A program made the position numbers and the translations under genes. DNA of 64,000 nt from Burkholderia ambifaria (lineage in GTDB: Bacteria > Pseudomonadota > Gammaproteobacteria > Burkholderiales > Burkholderiaceae): positions 181,790 through 245,789 of the forward strand of contig NZ_LKPJ01000007.1 in NCBI RefSeq assembly GCF_001443045.1, read 5' to 3'. The notes under the pieces are model-generated. The model saw only the letters and a program-made list of their open reading frames with translations. It searched no databases and was not told the origin of the DNA. Positions 1-9,018 of the stretch are shown here, in pieces (within the stretch, counting starts at the first letter, position 1; each line of letters starts with the position of its first letter).

Positions 1-261
1 GCCGAGAGCCTCGCGCGCACGCTGCGCGCGCCGGCCGAGATGCTGCCGCACGAACGGTTGTCCGCGCGCGAACTCGACGTGATGCGCCGCATCGTCGCGG
101 GGCAGACGGTCACGCGGATCGCGTCCGAACTCACGCTGAGCGCGAAGACGGTCAGCACCTACAAGACGCGCATTCTCGAGAAGATGGAGCTGCCGCACGA
201 AGCCGCGCTGGTGCGCTACGCGGTGCGCCACGATCTCGACCTCGGCGTCGACGACGCATGA
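1..261 (+). CDS. NarL/LuxR-family response regulator, C-terminal part
   Basis: Only the DNA-binding end of the protein is inside the window; the frame is open from base 1, so the receiver domain lies upstream. The visible 86 residues hold a LuxR/GerE helix-turn-helix, beginning LSARELDVMRRIVAG and continuing through the recognition helix LSAKTVSTYKTRILEKM. This arrangement is typical of NarL-type regulators. The stop codon overlaps the start of the histidine kinase gene by four bases (ATGA), so the two are co-translated partners of a two-component system. Confidence 0.9.
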   Translation, partial: AESLARTLRAPAEMLPHERLSARELDVMRRIVAGQTVTRIASELTLSAKTVSTYKTRILEKMELPHEAALVRYAVRHDLDLGVDDA

Positions 262-2057
262 TGTCCGCGTTCCGCTTCCGCTCCGCGGCCCCCGAAGACG
301 ACGACGACGCGCCGGATCCGGCGCGCCTGTTCATGTCGTCGCTGCCGCCCGGCCGGCGCGAGCGTCGGCTCGCGATCGCAACGGTGATCGTGTCGGCCGT
401 GATCTTCGCCGCCCTCGCGCCGTTCGCGGGCATGCCGCTTGCTCGCGTGTGGGGCTTCATTCCCGTCTACCAGTCGGCGATCGTCGTCAACGACATGGTG
501 ACGGCCGGCCTGCTGCTCGGCCAGTACGCGATCCTGCGCGAGAAATCGCTGCTCGCGCTCGCGGCCGGCTACCTGTTCACGGGCTTCATGGCCGGCACGC
601 ACATGCTGACCTTCCCGGGGCTCTTCACGCCGACGGGCCTGCTCGGCGCGGGCGAACAGACCACCGCGTGGCTGTACCTGTTCTGGCACGGCGGCTTTCC
701 GCTGGCGGTCGCCGCGTACGTGCTGCTGCGCACGGCGCCGCGCGCCCGCGCGCCGTCGCTCGAGCGGCGGCGCGCGGCGGTTCCGCTGCTGCTTTGCATC
801 GTCCTGACGGCCGGCGCGACCGGCGCGCTCGCACTGCTCGCGACCGCCGGCCACGACCTGCTGCCGCGCATCATGCAGGGCAACCGGATGGCCCCGACGA
901 TGACCTACGCGATCGCGGTCGTCTGGATACTCAACCTGGCCGCGCTCGTGCTGATGTGGCGGCAGCGGCACCGCCATTCCGTGCTCGACCTGTGGGTGAT
1001 GATCGTGCTCGTCGGGTGGCTGTTCGACATCGCGTTGGCGTCGATGCTGAACCATGGACGCTTCGACCTGGGCTTCTACGCCGGGCGGACCTACGGGCTC
1101 GTCGCATCCGCCGTCGTGCTGTTCGCGCTGCTGTTCGAGAACGGCCGGCTGCATGCGCAGACGGTGCGTGCGCTGGCCGGCGCACGCTATCAGCACCTGC
1201 TCGTCGTGCAGAAGAGCGCGCAGCTCAACGAAGCGAACGAACGGCTCGAGCAGCGTGTCGCGGCGCGCACCGCGCAGTTGAGCGCGTCGAACCGCGACCT
1301 GCGGCGCGAAGTCGAGGAGCGCGTGCGCGCGGAGCGTGCGCTGCAGGCGTCGCGCGAGGAGCTGCGCGAGATCTCGGCGATCAGCGCGACCGCACGCGAA
1401 GCCGAACAGCGCCGCATCGCACGCGAACTGCACGACGAACTCGCGCAGACGCTCGCGACGCTGAAGAACGATCTCGAATGGCTGCTCGACCACGTGCCGC
1501 AGGACGACGCGCTGCTCGCGCGCAAGATCGCGGCGATGCATGCGCTCGCACGCGGCGCGGTGACGGCGACGCGGCGCATCGCGTCGGACCTGCGTCCGCT
1601 GATGCTCGACGATCTCGGGTTCGCGGCTGCGATGCAGTGGCTCGTGGAGGACTTCCAGCACCGTCACGGCATGGCGTGCGCGCTGCATGTCGAGCCGGGC
1701 GAACTGCAGCTCGACGAACCGTACGCGACGGCCGTGTTCCGCATCGCGCAGGAAGCGCTCGCGAACGTCGCGCGGCACGCGGCTGCATCGAACGCGACCG
1801 TGACGCTCGTGTACCACGACGAAATGATCGGACTGACGATTCGCGACGACGGTGCGGGCTTCGATCCCGCGGCGCCGCGCAAGTCGGGATCGTTCGGGCT
1901 GGTCGGGCTGCGCGAGCGCGCGTATCTGGTCGGCGGCACGCTGCGGATCGATACGACGCTCGGCGAAGGAACGACGGTGGAGGTGGATATTCCGGTGTCG
2001 TCGTCGCATGTGGCGCTTGCGCATGACGGACGGGGGACGTCGCGGACGGAGGGGTAA
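258..2057 (+). CDS. MASE4-type membrane sensor histidine kinase (NarX/HisKA_3 class)
   Basis: Residues about 35-290 form a multi-pass membrane sensor resembling the MASE4 domain, with several hydrophobic helices and short loops. A coiled-coil linker follows (QLNEANERLEQRVAARTAQL). The dimerisation and phospho-acceptor segment is of the HisKA_3 type: RRIARELHDELAQTL, with the histidine near residue 392. The C-terminal ATPase shows an N-box (AQEALANVARHA), DDGAGFDP and the glycine-rich GLVGLRERA. It should autophosphorylate and pass phosphate to the NarL-type regulator encoded just upstream, whose stop codon it overlaps. The membrane ligand cannot be read from the sequence. The start is the first of two adjacent ATG codons, chosen because of the ATGA overlap. 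Confidence 0.9.
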   Translation: MMSAFRFRSAAPEDDDDAPDPARLFMSSLPPGRRERRLAIATVIVSAVIFAALAPFAGMPLARVWGFIPVYQSAIVVNDMVTAGLLLGQYAILREKSLLALAAGYLFTGFMAGTHMLTFPGLFTPTGLLGAGEQTTAWLYLFWHGGFPLAVAAYVLLRTAPRARAPSLERRRAAVPLLLCIVLTAGATGALALLATAGHDLLPRIMQGNRMAPTMTYAIAVVWILNLAALVLMWRQRHRHSVLDLWVMIVLVGWLFDIALASMLNHGRFDLGFYAGRTYGLVASAVVLFALLFENGRLHAQTVRALAGARYQHLLVVQKSAQLNEANERLEQRVAARTAQLSASNRDLRREVEERVRAERALQASREELREISAISATAREAEQRRIARELHDELAQTLATLKNDLEWLLDHVPQDDALLARKIAAMHALARGAVTATRRIASDLRPLMLDDLGFAAAMQWLVEDFQHRHGMACALHVEPGELQLDEPYATAVFRIAQEALANVARHAAASNATVTLVYHDEMIGLTIRDDGAGFDPAAPRKSGSFGLVGLRERAYLVGGTLRIDTTLGEGTTVEVDIPVSSSHVALAHDGRGTSRTEG

Positions 2058-2103
2058 CATCGGGAGCAGGAACCGCGCGGAACCGCAGCCCCTGGCCGAA
2101 CGC

Positions 2104-3414
2104 TCACGCCCGCGCCGCCACCATCCCCCGCTCCGAGCGCGTCCACGCGACCAGCGCACCGATCCCGAGCAACGCGAGGCACACGATCGGCACGATCATC
2201 GGCCCGAACGCCGTGCCCGTCACCTTGCCCGCGAACGGCATCAGGTTCTGGCTGAAGAAGCCGCCGAGGTTGCCGATCGAGTTGATCGCCGCGACGCTCG
2301 CCGCCGCACGCGCGCCGGTGAAGTAACGCGGCGGCATCGACCAGAAACACGGATACAGCAGCGGGATGCACGCACCGCCGAGCACGAGCGCGATGAAACG
2401 CAGTGGCGTCGACGGCAGCACGAGGCTCAGCAGGAAGCCCAGCGCGCCGAGCGCCGCGACGATCGCGATCGTGCGCAGGATGCTCTTCGCGCGGCGCAGC
2501 TTCGACGGCAGCCACAGCAGCAGCAGCACCGCGAGCGCCCACGGCAGCATGCTCAGCAAGCCGTTCGTGCCGCTCGACACGCCGAACGATTTCACGATCG
2601 TCGGCAGCCAGTACGTGACGCCGTACAGCGACGTCGACATCAGCATGTAGGTCGCCGCGAACAGCATCACGCGCGGATCGAGCAGCGCCTTCCACGGCTG
2701 CGCATGCTCGGCTTGCGCGGGCTTCTCGCGTTCGAGCGCGGCCGCGACGATCTGCTTCTCGCGTTCGTCGAGGAACGGCGCATCGCGGAACGACGCCGGC
2801 AGCACGCGGAACACGACGACCGCGACGAGCACGGCCGGGATGCCCGTCGCCACGAACACCCACTGCCAGCCCGCCAGCCCCCACACGCCGTTCAGGCTCA
2901 GCAGCACGCCGCCGACCAGCGAGCCGAGCATGTTCGCGAGCGCGCTGCCGAGCGTGAAGATGCCGAGCACCTTCGCGCGGTAGCTCTGCGGAAACCACAG
3001 CGTCAGGTAATAGATCACGCCCGGATAGAAGCCGGCCTCCGCGATCCCGAGCAGGAAGCGCAGCGAACAGAACGCGGGCATCGACGTCGTGAAGCCCATC
3101 AGCACGGTGATGAGGCCCCACGTCAGCATGATCCGCGCGAGCCACACGCGGGCGCCGTAGCGGTGCAGCGCGAGCGTGCTCGGCACCTCGAACAGCAGGT
3201 AGCCGATGAAGAACAGCGACGACGCGAGACCGAACGCGGCCTCGGTCATCCCGAGGCTGTGCACCATCTGCAGTTTCGCGAAGCCGACGTTCTGCCGGTC
3301 GATGAACGCGATCAGGAACATCACGACGAGGATGGGCAGCAGGCGCCGCGCCATCTTCGACATGATGCGCTGCTCTTCGGCGGACGCGGGGTCCAGGGTT
3401 TCGGTGGCATTCAC
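2104..3414 (-). CDS. MFS transporter, anion:cation symporter (ACS) family
   Basis: A 436-residue inner-membrane permease with about 12 hydrophobic helices. The first helix segment carries FLIAFIDRQNVGFAKLQM and the second half of the first repeat carries RFLLGIAEAGFYPGVIYYL, both typical of the ACS group that takes up organic anions such as tartrate, phthalate or hydroxyphenylacetate. The gene follows an ABC-type solute-binding protein gene on the same strand, with about 110 bases between them, so they may share a substrate class. It converges on the histidine kinase gene. The substrate cannot be assigned from the sequence. A second member of the same family lies at 50218-51525. Confidence 0.88.
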   Translation of the reverse strand: MNATETLDPASAEEQRIMSKMARRLLPILVVMFLIAFIDRQNVGFAKLQMVHSLGMTEAAFGLASSLFFIGYLLFEVPSTLALHRYGARVWLARIMLTWGLITVLMGFTTSMPAFCSLRFLLGIAEAGFYPGVIYYLTLWFPQSYRAKVLGIFTLGSALANMLGSLVGGVLLSLNGVWGLAGWQWVFVATGIPAVLVAVVVFRVLPASFRDAPFLDEREKQIVAAALEREKPAQAEHAQPWKALLDPRVMLFAATYMLMSTSLYGVTYWLPTIVKSFGVSSGTNGLLSMLPWALAVLLLLWLPSKLRRAKSILRTIAIVAALGALGFLLSLVLPSTPLRFIALVLGGACIPLLYPCFWSMPPRYFTGARAAASVAAINSIGNLGGFFSQNLMPFAGKVTGTAFGPMIVPIVCLALLGIGALVAWTRSERGMVAARA

Positions 3415-3525
3415 TGCGGGCTCCTCCGGGAATCGGTTGCTTGTCGGTTGAATCGGCGCCGCGCGCGACGAACGCGCGGGCGCAGGGTATTCGATGAAAT
3501 GGGGTCCGGCGGCGGACGGCGGCGC

Positions 3526-4548
3526 TCAGCCTGTCCGGTAGTCGTCGAGCATCGGCGCGAACATCTCGTGCCACGCGCGCGGCTTCGCCTTGATCGTGCC
3601 GGCGAGATAAAGGAATTCCACGTAGTCCATCAGCTGGTTCGGCCGCACCGAGAAGCGCGTGTCCGGCGCGGCGAGCATCTGCATCACGTCGTCGTGCGAC
3701 ACGCCGACACCCGACGACGACGCATACAGCGCGGCCGCCGCGCGCGGATCCTGCGCGATCAGGCGGTTCGCTTCGTCGAGCGCGCCGAGAAACGCCGCGG
3801 CCAGTGCAGGCTCCGTGTCCACGAGCCGCTTCGGCGCGAACACGACGTCGAGCGTCATCGGGCCGAGCACGTCGACCGAATTCACGATGCGATGAATGCC
3901 GGGCTGCCGCAATTCGAGCGTCGAGAACGGCGGCGACGTGAAGTGCGCGGTGACGCCGTTCTCGCGGCGGATCAGCGCCTGCATCGCCTGCGGATGCGGC
4001 AGGTTCACGGTGATCGAATCGAGCTGCGCGAAATGCTTCGCGCCGAGCTGCCGGCTCGCGACCATCTGCAGCACGACCGCCGACAGCGACGTGCGGATGC
4101 CCGGCACCGCGATCCGGTCGGCCGGCGTGAAGTCGCGCAGCGTCGCGAGGCCCGGACGGTTCGCATTGAGCGACAGCGACGTCGTCGACAATCCGCTGAT
4201 GCCGATCACCTCGACGTTCGGAATCCCGCGCGCCCGCGCCCACAGCTCGATGAAACCCGGCGCGCCGGCCCCGGCGAAGTCGAGCGTGCCGGCCATCATC
4301 GCGTCGTTGACCGAATTACCGCCGTCGAGCAGCACCCAGTCGACCGCGACGTCGCGCAGCCCGTGCCGCGCCGCGTGCCGCTCGAACAGCCGCTGCTTTT
4401 CCATCACGAGCAGCGGCAGGTACAGCACGCCATAGCCTTTCGAGATCCGTACCGTGCGCGGCTTCGAGCGCACCAGCGACGGCGCGGCGACGTCGTCATG
4501 CGCCCGCCTTCCCGGCACACACGGCACGGCCGGCGCACGCCATCGCAT
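3526..4548 (-). CDS. ABC transporter substrate-binding protein (SsuA/NMT1-like), 5' end uncertain
   Basis: The body (from about residue 30) reads as a periplasmic binding protein of the SsuA/TauA/NMT1 group: VRISKGYGVLYLPLLVMEKQ, then GGNSVNDAMMAGTLDFAGAG, then LPHPQAMQALIRRENGVTAH. Such proteins deliver sulfonates, nitrate-like or aromatic ligands to an ABC importer; no permease or ATPase gene lies alongside. The listed ATG is the first in-frame one but has no ribosome binding site and gives no proper signal peptide. The frame stays open further upstream and encodes an Arg-rich, then Ala-rich stretch (RRRPALAGAAKLAAAAW), which looks like an export signal. The only ATG there with a good Shine-Dalgarno (GGAGACGG, ATG at 4643-4645) is in another frame. 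A frameshift in this copy, or a sequencing error, is likely. Confidence 0.75.
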   Translation of the reverse strand: MRWRAPAVPCVPGRRAHDDVAAPSLVRSKPRTVRISKGYGVLYLPLLVMEKQRLFERHAARHGLRDVAVDWVLLDGGNSVNDAMMAGTLDFAGAGAPGFIELWARARGIPNVEVIGISGLSTTSLSLNANRPGLATLRDFTPADRIAVPGIRTSLSAVVLQMVASRQLGAKHFAQLDSITVNLPHPQAMQALIRRENGVTAHFTSPPFSTLELRQPGIHRIVNSVDVLGPMTLDVVFAPKRLVDTEPALAAAFLGALDEANRLIAQDPRAAAALYASSSGVGVSHDDVMQMLAAPDTRFSVRPNQLMDYVEFLYLAGTIKAKPRAWHEMFAPMLDDYRTG

Positions 4549-4783
4549 CGGCCGCCATGCGGCTGCGGCCAGCTTCGCCGCACCGGCGAGCGCCGGGCGG
4601 CGGCGCGCTGTGCCGCGCGTTCGTCGCTTCCGCTTCCTGTTGCATGTTGCCGTCTCCTGTGGTTCTGGTATTAATGGCCGTCTTCGCTTGTTCCGGCTGA
4701 ATACAGGTTATCGAGCGAGTCTGAGAAAATGCTGACATCCCGACCCCGGGAAAACCCGTAACCCTCTACCTGCAAACGGCACC

Positions 4784-5449
4784 ATGCGCATTCTCGTCGT
4801 GGAGGACGATGCCGAAATCGGCGCGGCGATCCGCAGCCGCCTCGCGCGGCTCGGCCATGCCGTCGATCTCGAAACCGACGGCTCGACCGCGAACAGCCTG
4901 CTGCGCGTCGAGCGCTTCGACCTCGTCGTGCTCGACGCGAACCTGCCCGGCCTCGACGGCTTCGCGGTGCTGCGCAACCTGCGCGCGTCGGGCAGCACGA
5001 CGCCGGTGCTGCTCGTCACCGCGCGCTCGGCGATCGACGATCGCGTGAGCGGCCTCGGCCTCGGCGCCGACGACTACCTCGTGAAACCGTTCGACTACCG
5101 CGAGCTCGATGCGCGCGTGCAGGCGCTGCTGCGCCGCAACAGCGGCCATGCGAACGACGTCCTGACGCTCGGCGGCCTCGTGATCGACCGCAGCAGCCGT
5201 CTCGCGGAACTCGACGGCCAGCCGCTGTCGCTGTCGCGCCAGGAGTTCGCGCTGCTCGAGATTCTCGCGAGCCGACCGCAGCGGATCTTCTCGAAGGACG
5301 AGCTGCTGAACCAGCTGTTCAGCTTCGGCAACGAGCCGACCGCGAACGCGGTCGAGCAATACGTGACGCGCGTGCGCAAGAAGCTGCAGGGCAGCTCGGT
5401 CGAGATCCGCACCGCGCGCGGGATGGGATATCAGATTGCCGCGCATTGA
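4784..5449 (+). CDS. OmpR/PhoB-family response regulator (TctD-like)
   Basis: A full 221-residue two-domain regulator. The receiver has the acidic pair in VVEDDAEIG, the phospho-acceptor aspartate in VVLDANLPGLDGF (near residue 51) and the conserved lysine in LVKPFDY. The winged-helix output domain ends with AVEQYVTRVRKKLQ and RTARGMGYQIA, as in QseB, TctD and PmrA. It overlaps the downstream histidine kinase gene by 14 bases, so the pair is an operon. TctD-type systems usually control tricarboxylate or related transport. Here the divergently oriented binding protein and MFS genes at 2104-4548 are plausible targets, but that is inference. Confidence 0.92.
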   Translation: MRILVVEDDAEIGAAIRSRLARLGHAVDLETDGSTANSLLRVERFDLVVLDANLPGLDGFAVLRNLRASGSTTPVLLVTARSAIDDRVSGLGLGADDYLVKPFDYRELDARVQALLRRNSGHANDVLTLGGLVIDRSSRLAELDGQPLSLSRQEFALLEILASRPQRIFSKDELLNQLFSFGNEPTANAVEQYVTRVRKKLQGSSVEIRTARGMGYQIAAH

Positions 5450-6857
5450 CTGGTTCCCGAAGACGCTGTTCGGGCGCACGCTGCTGTTCATCGCGCTCGT
5501 CGTCGCGACCGGCGCGCTCGCCCTCGCGGTGATCGCACGCTACTACGCGGGCGTCGCGGCCGAGCGCGCATACGACCAGTTGCTTGCGGGTGCATCGATC
5601 CAGGTCGCGGAGAACCTGTACGTGCAGGGTGGCGTGCTCGCGCTGAATCCGCCGGTCGCCGCGCTGTCGACGCTGTCGCGCTACGACCTCGTCTACTACA
5701 AGGTCGTCGACTCGCGCGGCGTCGTCGTGGCCGGCTACAACGATCTCGCGAGCCCCGCGACGCTCGCCGCCGCGAAACAGGGCCCGGCGTTCGCGAACGG
5801 TGTCTACCAGGGGCACCGGATCCGCACCGCGACCATCGCACGCTACATGCCCGAGGAAAGCACGCCGGGCTGGGCACTCGTTACCGTTGCGCAGACAACC
5901 AATGCACGACAGCAGCTCACGAACGACATGAGCATCAAGGTATGGACGCTGATCCTGCTGATGAGCGTACTCGCGATCGGCGCGAGCGGCCTCGCGATCC
6001 GGCGAGGATTGCGCCCGCTCGCGCAGATCGGCACGATCATCGCCGCGCGCGACCCGGCCGACCTGCGGCCGGTGGCCGTCGATACGCCGAGCGAGATCGA
6101 CGCGATCATCGGGTCGATCAACGGGCTGATGCGCCGGCTGGCCGAGCGGATCAACGCGATGCAGCGCTTCATCGCCGACGCCGCGCACCAGATGCGCACG
6201 CCGCTCGCACGGCTCGACGCGCAAATCGAACTGCTCGACGGCGAGGCCGATCCCGCGCGTCATGCGGCGCGGCTCGATGCGCTGCGCGCGACCTGTTCGG
6301 ATGTCGGGCGCCTTACCGGGCAGTTGCTCAATCATGCGATGGTGATCCATCGCACCGAGGTCGTGCCGCTGCAACCCGTCGATCTCGTCGCGCTCGCGAA
6401 GGACGTACTGGGCCGCACGATTCCGCTCGCGGACGCGCGCGACGTGGCTGTCGCGTTCGCGAGCGATGCGCCGCATGCGTGGATCGACGGCGATGCGATC
6501 AGCTTGCAGGAGGCGTTGTCGAACGTGCTGCACAACGCGCTGCTGCATGGGCATGCGGACGATATCGTCGTGTCGGTAGCGACCTCGGGCAACGCAGATG
6601 ATGCAGTCACGCTGACCGTCACCGACAACGGTCGCGGGATTCCGCGCGAACATTGGGATGCGGCGTTGCAGCCGTTCGTGCGGATCGCGCCGGACGGCAC
6701 CGAGCGCCGCACGGGGTCGGGGCTCGGGCTCGCGATCGTGCAGGAAGTGATGAAGGCGCACGGCGGGCGCGTGGGGTTCGCGTTTCCCGATGCGGGCGGG
6801 TTCGCGGTGGTGCTGACCTTTCCGCGGGCAACGGGGACGCATGTCCGCAACGCATGA
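5436..6857 (+). CDS. Sensor histidine kinase, TctE-like
   Basis: A 473-residue kinase starting at a TTG codon inside the end of the regulator gene (14-base overlap). Residues about 13-35 and 170-190 are membrane helices enclosing a periplasmic 2CSK_N-type sensor domain. A HAMP-like linker follows, then the HisKA box FIADAAHQMRTPLARL with the histidine near residue 251. The ATPase domain shows NVLHNALLHG, DNGRGIP and TGSGLGLAIVQEV. It acts at the inner membrane and phosphorylates the regulator upstream. The length and domain order match TctE/QseC-type kinases. The ligand is unknown. Confidence 0.92.
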   Translation: MPRIDWFPKTLFGRTLLFIALVVATGALALAVIARYYAGVAAERAYDQLLAGASIQVAENLYVQGGVLALNPPVAALSTLSRYDLVYYKVVDSRGVVVAGYNDLASPATLAAAKQGPAFANGVYQGHRIRTATIARYMPEESTPGWALVTVAQTTNARQQLTNDMSIKVWTLILLMSVLAIGASGLAIRRGLRPLAQIGTIIAARDPADLRPVAVDTPSEIDAIIGSINGLMRRLAERINAMQRFIADAAHQMRTPLARLDAQIELLDGEADPARHAARLDALRATCSDVGRLTGQLLNHAMVIHRTEVVPLQPVDLVALAKDVLGRTIPLADARDVAVAFASDAPHAWIDGDAISLQEALSNVLHNALLHGHADDIVVSVATSGNADDAVTLTVTDNGRGIPREHWDAALQPFVRIAPDGTERRTGSGLGLAIVQEVMKAHGGRVGFAFPDAGGFAVVLTFPRATGTHVRNA

Positions 6858-7152
6858 AGCGACGGCCGCTGGCGTACCGCTGGGCCTCTTCTCGCGCCAC
6901 CGACGCCGCCACCGCCTGCCCACCCGGATACGCATCGCGCACACGCTCTCATCAAGAGGCGTTCTCGCGGGACCATGAAGCGCGACACACGACACGCCTC
7001 GTCTGCAGCACGTAGTGCGGATCACCCACATGCGAAAACGTCCGACTATGACTTGCCGTTCGTGCCTCTGCCCGAAGCCCTGCGACGGTGCTCGGGTGTG
7101 TTTAACCTGATCATGCGCGACGCAAGCGGCCTGTCACGTGCGCCGCCATGCG

Positions 7153-7584
7153 TCACGCCTTGTGCGTCGACAACAAAATACTCGTCTCGGTATTCGCGAT
7201 CCCGTCGATCAACCGAATCGCGCCAAGCACGCGATCGAAATGCTCGAGCGAATCGGCGTGCAGCTCGGCGACCAGATCCCAGCGCCCGTTGGTACTGTGG
7301 ATCGACGCGACGTTCGGATGCCCGCGCAGCACCTTCACCACTTCGGCACCGCGATTGCCCTGCACCGCGATCGACATCAGCGCGCGGATCCGATGCCGCT
7401 CGGCCGCCGGCTTGAGCCGCACCGTATAGCCGACGATCACGCCGTTCTTCTCCAGCCGCGTCAGCCGGTTCTGCACGGTCGCACGCGCGACGCGCAACGC
7501 CTTCGCGAGGGCGACGACGGGCATTCGCGCGTTGTCGCGCAGCAGCGCGATGAGCTGCCGGTCGACGTCGTCGAGCGTAATCAT
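7153..7584 (-). CDS. Lrp/AsnC-family transcriptional regulator
   Basis: A 143-residue regulator. The N-terminal winged helix starts MITLDDVDRQLIALLRDNAR and continues with ALAKALRVARATVQNRLTRL. The C-terminal RAM/ligand domain contains VKVLRGHPNVASIHSTNGRWDLVAEL. The chosen ATG has an AGGAAG ribosome binding site eight bases upstream; longer in-frame starts reach into the divergent gene and are not credible. It is transcribed away from ornithine cyclodeaminase and the CtlX-type hydrolase. Lrp-family proteins in this setting usually sense an amino acid such as arginine, ornithine or citrulline and control the neighbouring catabolic genes. Confidence 0.92.
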   Translation of the reverse strand: MITLDDVDRQLIALLRDNARMPVVALAKALRVARATVQNRLTRLEKNGVIVGYTVRLKPAAERHRIRALMSIAVQGNRGAEVVKVLRGHPNVASIHSTNGRWDLVAELHADSLEHFDRVLGAIRLIDGIANTETSILLSTHKA

Positions 7585-7879
7585 GAACGGATCTTCCTGT
7601 TGAGCATGAGCCGGCCGCCAGCGTGCCGGACGGTGTGCATTTCGACTAGTGCAATTTGAACAAACTGCCATATCTGGCCAGCAATTTGCCAAGTCTATCG
7701 ATAAATCTGCCACTTTTGCCGTCTTTTTGTTGGCTCGACTCCCGGAAATAATGACTCCATCGACCGGCTGCACACGCCGGACAACGCTTTTGATGGAGCC
7801 GGGGCCCGGGCCGAAGCGCCCGCCCCGGTCAACCAGGACGCCTGGACACCCGTACCGGCAAAAAAATGGAGACAGACCG
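7585..7879. promoter_or_regulatory. Divergent promoter region between lrp-type gene and ornithine cyclodeaminase
   Basis: The first half (about 7640-7760) is much richer in A/T than its surroundings, with A- and T-tracts spaced along it and several CTGCCA/TTGCCA repeats. This suits the extended, wrapped binding of an Lrp-family octamer. The second half is GC-rich leader. No gene is seen in it. The downstream gene has a GGAGACAG ribosome binding site before its ATG at 7880. Confidence 0.55.
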
Positions 7880-8959
7880 ATGACTCGCTTCCTCGACGTT
7901 CCCGCCACCGCCCGACTGATCGCCAAGACCGGCGTCACGCCGTTCCTGCGTGAGCTCGTCGACACGCTGCGCGCCGATTACCTGCACTGGGCCGACTTCG
8001 ACAAGTCGCCGCGCGTCGCCTGCCATTCGCGCGACGGCGTGATCGAGCTGATGCCCGTCGCGAACGCGTCGCTGTTCGCGTTCAAGTACGTGAACGGCCA
8101 CCCCGTCAACGCCGCACGCGGCATGCACACGGTGATGGCCTTCGGCGCGCTCGCCGAAGTCGACACCGGCTACCCGCTGCTGCTCGCCGAACTCACGCTG
8201 ACCACCGCGCTGCGCACGGCCGCGACCTCGGTGCTGGCCGCGCAGGCACTCGCCCGCCCCGACTCGCGCACGATGGCGCTGATCGGCAACGGCGCGCAGA
8301 GCGAATTCCAGGCGATCGCGTTCCACACGCTGCTCGGCATCGAAGAGATCCGCGTGTTCGATGTCGATCCGCACGCGACCGACAAGCTGGTGCAGAACCT
8401 CGCCGCCTATCCGGCCCTGCGCGTCGTGCGCGCCGCATCGACCGCCGACGCGGTGCGCGGCGCCGATATCGTGACGACCGTCACCGCCGACAAGGCCTAC
8501 GCGACGATCGTCACGGCCGACATGATCGAGCCCGGCATGCACCTGAACGCGGTCGGCGGCGATTGCCCGGGCAAGACCGAACTCGAAGCCGGCGTGCTGA
8601 CCGCGGGCCGCGTGTTCGTCGAGTTCGAGCCGCAGTCGCGCATCGAGGGCGAGATCCAGCAGATGCCGGCCGACTTCCCGGTGACCGAACTGTGGCGTGT
8701 GCTGCAGGGTGAGACGACCGGCCGCGAACGCGCGGACGAAGTCACGGTATTCGACTCGGTCGGCTTCGCGCTCGAGGACTACTCGGCGCTGCGCTACCTG
8801 TACGCACTGGCGCAGCAGCACAACGCGGGCGTCGAGATCGCGCTGATTCCGCCGGCCGTCGATCCGAAGAACCTGTTCGCGCTGATCGACGATCCGGCCG
8901 CGATCGCGCAGGGTCACGCGGCGTTCGTGACCGAAGCCGTCGCTGCGTTCGCGCGCTGA
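7880..8959 (+). CDS. Ornithine cyclodeaminase
   Basis: Converts L-ornithine to L-proline and ammonia with bound NAD+. The 359-residue protein has the family's nucleotide-binding loop GNGAQSEFQAIAF and the segment VGGDCPGKTELEAGVL, whose aspartate is the catalytic residue in characterised cyclodeaminases. The length is close to the Pseudomonas enzymes. The start ATG follows a GGAGACAG ribosome binding site. It lies upstream of the CtlX-type hydrolase gene on the same strand (59-base gap) and divergent from an Lrp regulator. This suggests a route in which citrulline or arginine derivatives are hydrolysed to ornithine and then cyclised to proline. A more divergent relative lies at 18670-19641. 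Confidence 0.93.
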   Translation: MTRFLDVPATARLIAKTGVTPFLRELVDTLRADYLHWADFDKSPRVACHSRDGVIELMPVANASLFAFKYVNGHPVNAARGMHTVMAFGALAEVDTGYPLLLAELTLTTALRTAATSVLAAQALARPDSRTMALIGNGAQSEFQAIAFHTLLGIEEIRVFDVDPHATDKLVQNLAAYPALRVVRAASTADAVRGADIVTTVTADKAYATIVTADMIEPGMHLNAVGGDCPGKTELEAGVLTAGRVFVEFEPQSRIEGEIQQMPADFPVTELWRVLQGETTGRERADEVTVFDSVGFALEDYSALRYLYALAQQHNAGVEIALIPPAVDPKNLFALIDDPAAIAQGHAAFVTEAVAAFAR

Positions 8960-8970
8960 TCGTCATCGTC

Positions 8971-8990
8971 GGGCGGCGTGCGCGCCGCCC
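8971..8990 (+). other. GC hairpin between ornithine cyclodeaminase and hydrolase genes
   Basis: An 8-bp perfect stem (GGGCGGCG / CGCCGCCC) with a TGCG loop starts about 11 bases after the ornithine cyclodeaminase stop. No T-tract follows, so it is more likely an mRNA-stabilising or partial-termination element than a full terminator. Confidence 0.45.
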
Positions 8991-9018
8991 GCCTCACCGC
9001 CTCTCGCCTCTACCGTTC

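Noticed and set aside
216..4674. Very long open frames antisense to the histidine kinase and transporter genes
   Set aside because: They are Arg/His-rich, have no family features and mirror codon positions of well-supported genes; typical artefacts of high-GC DNA.
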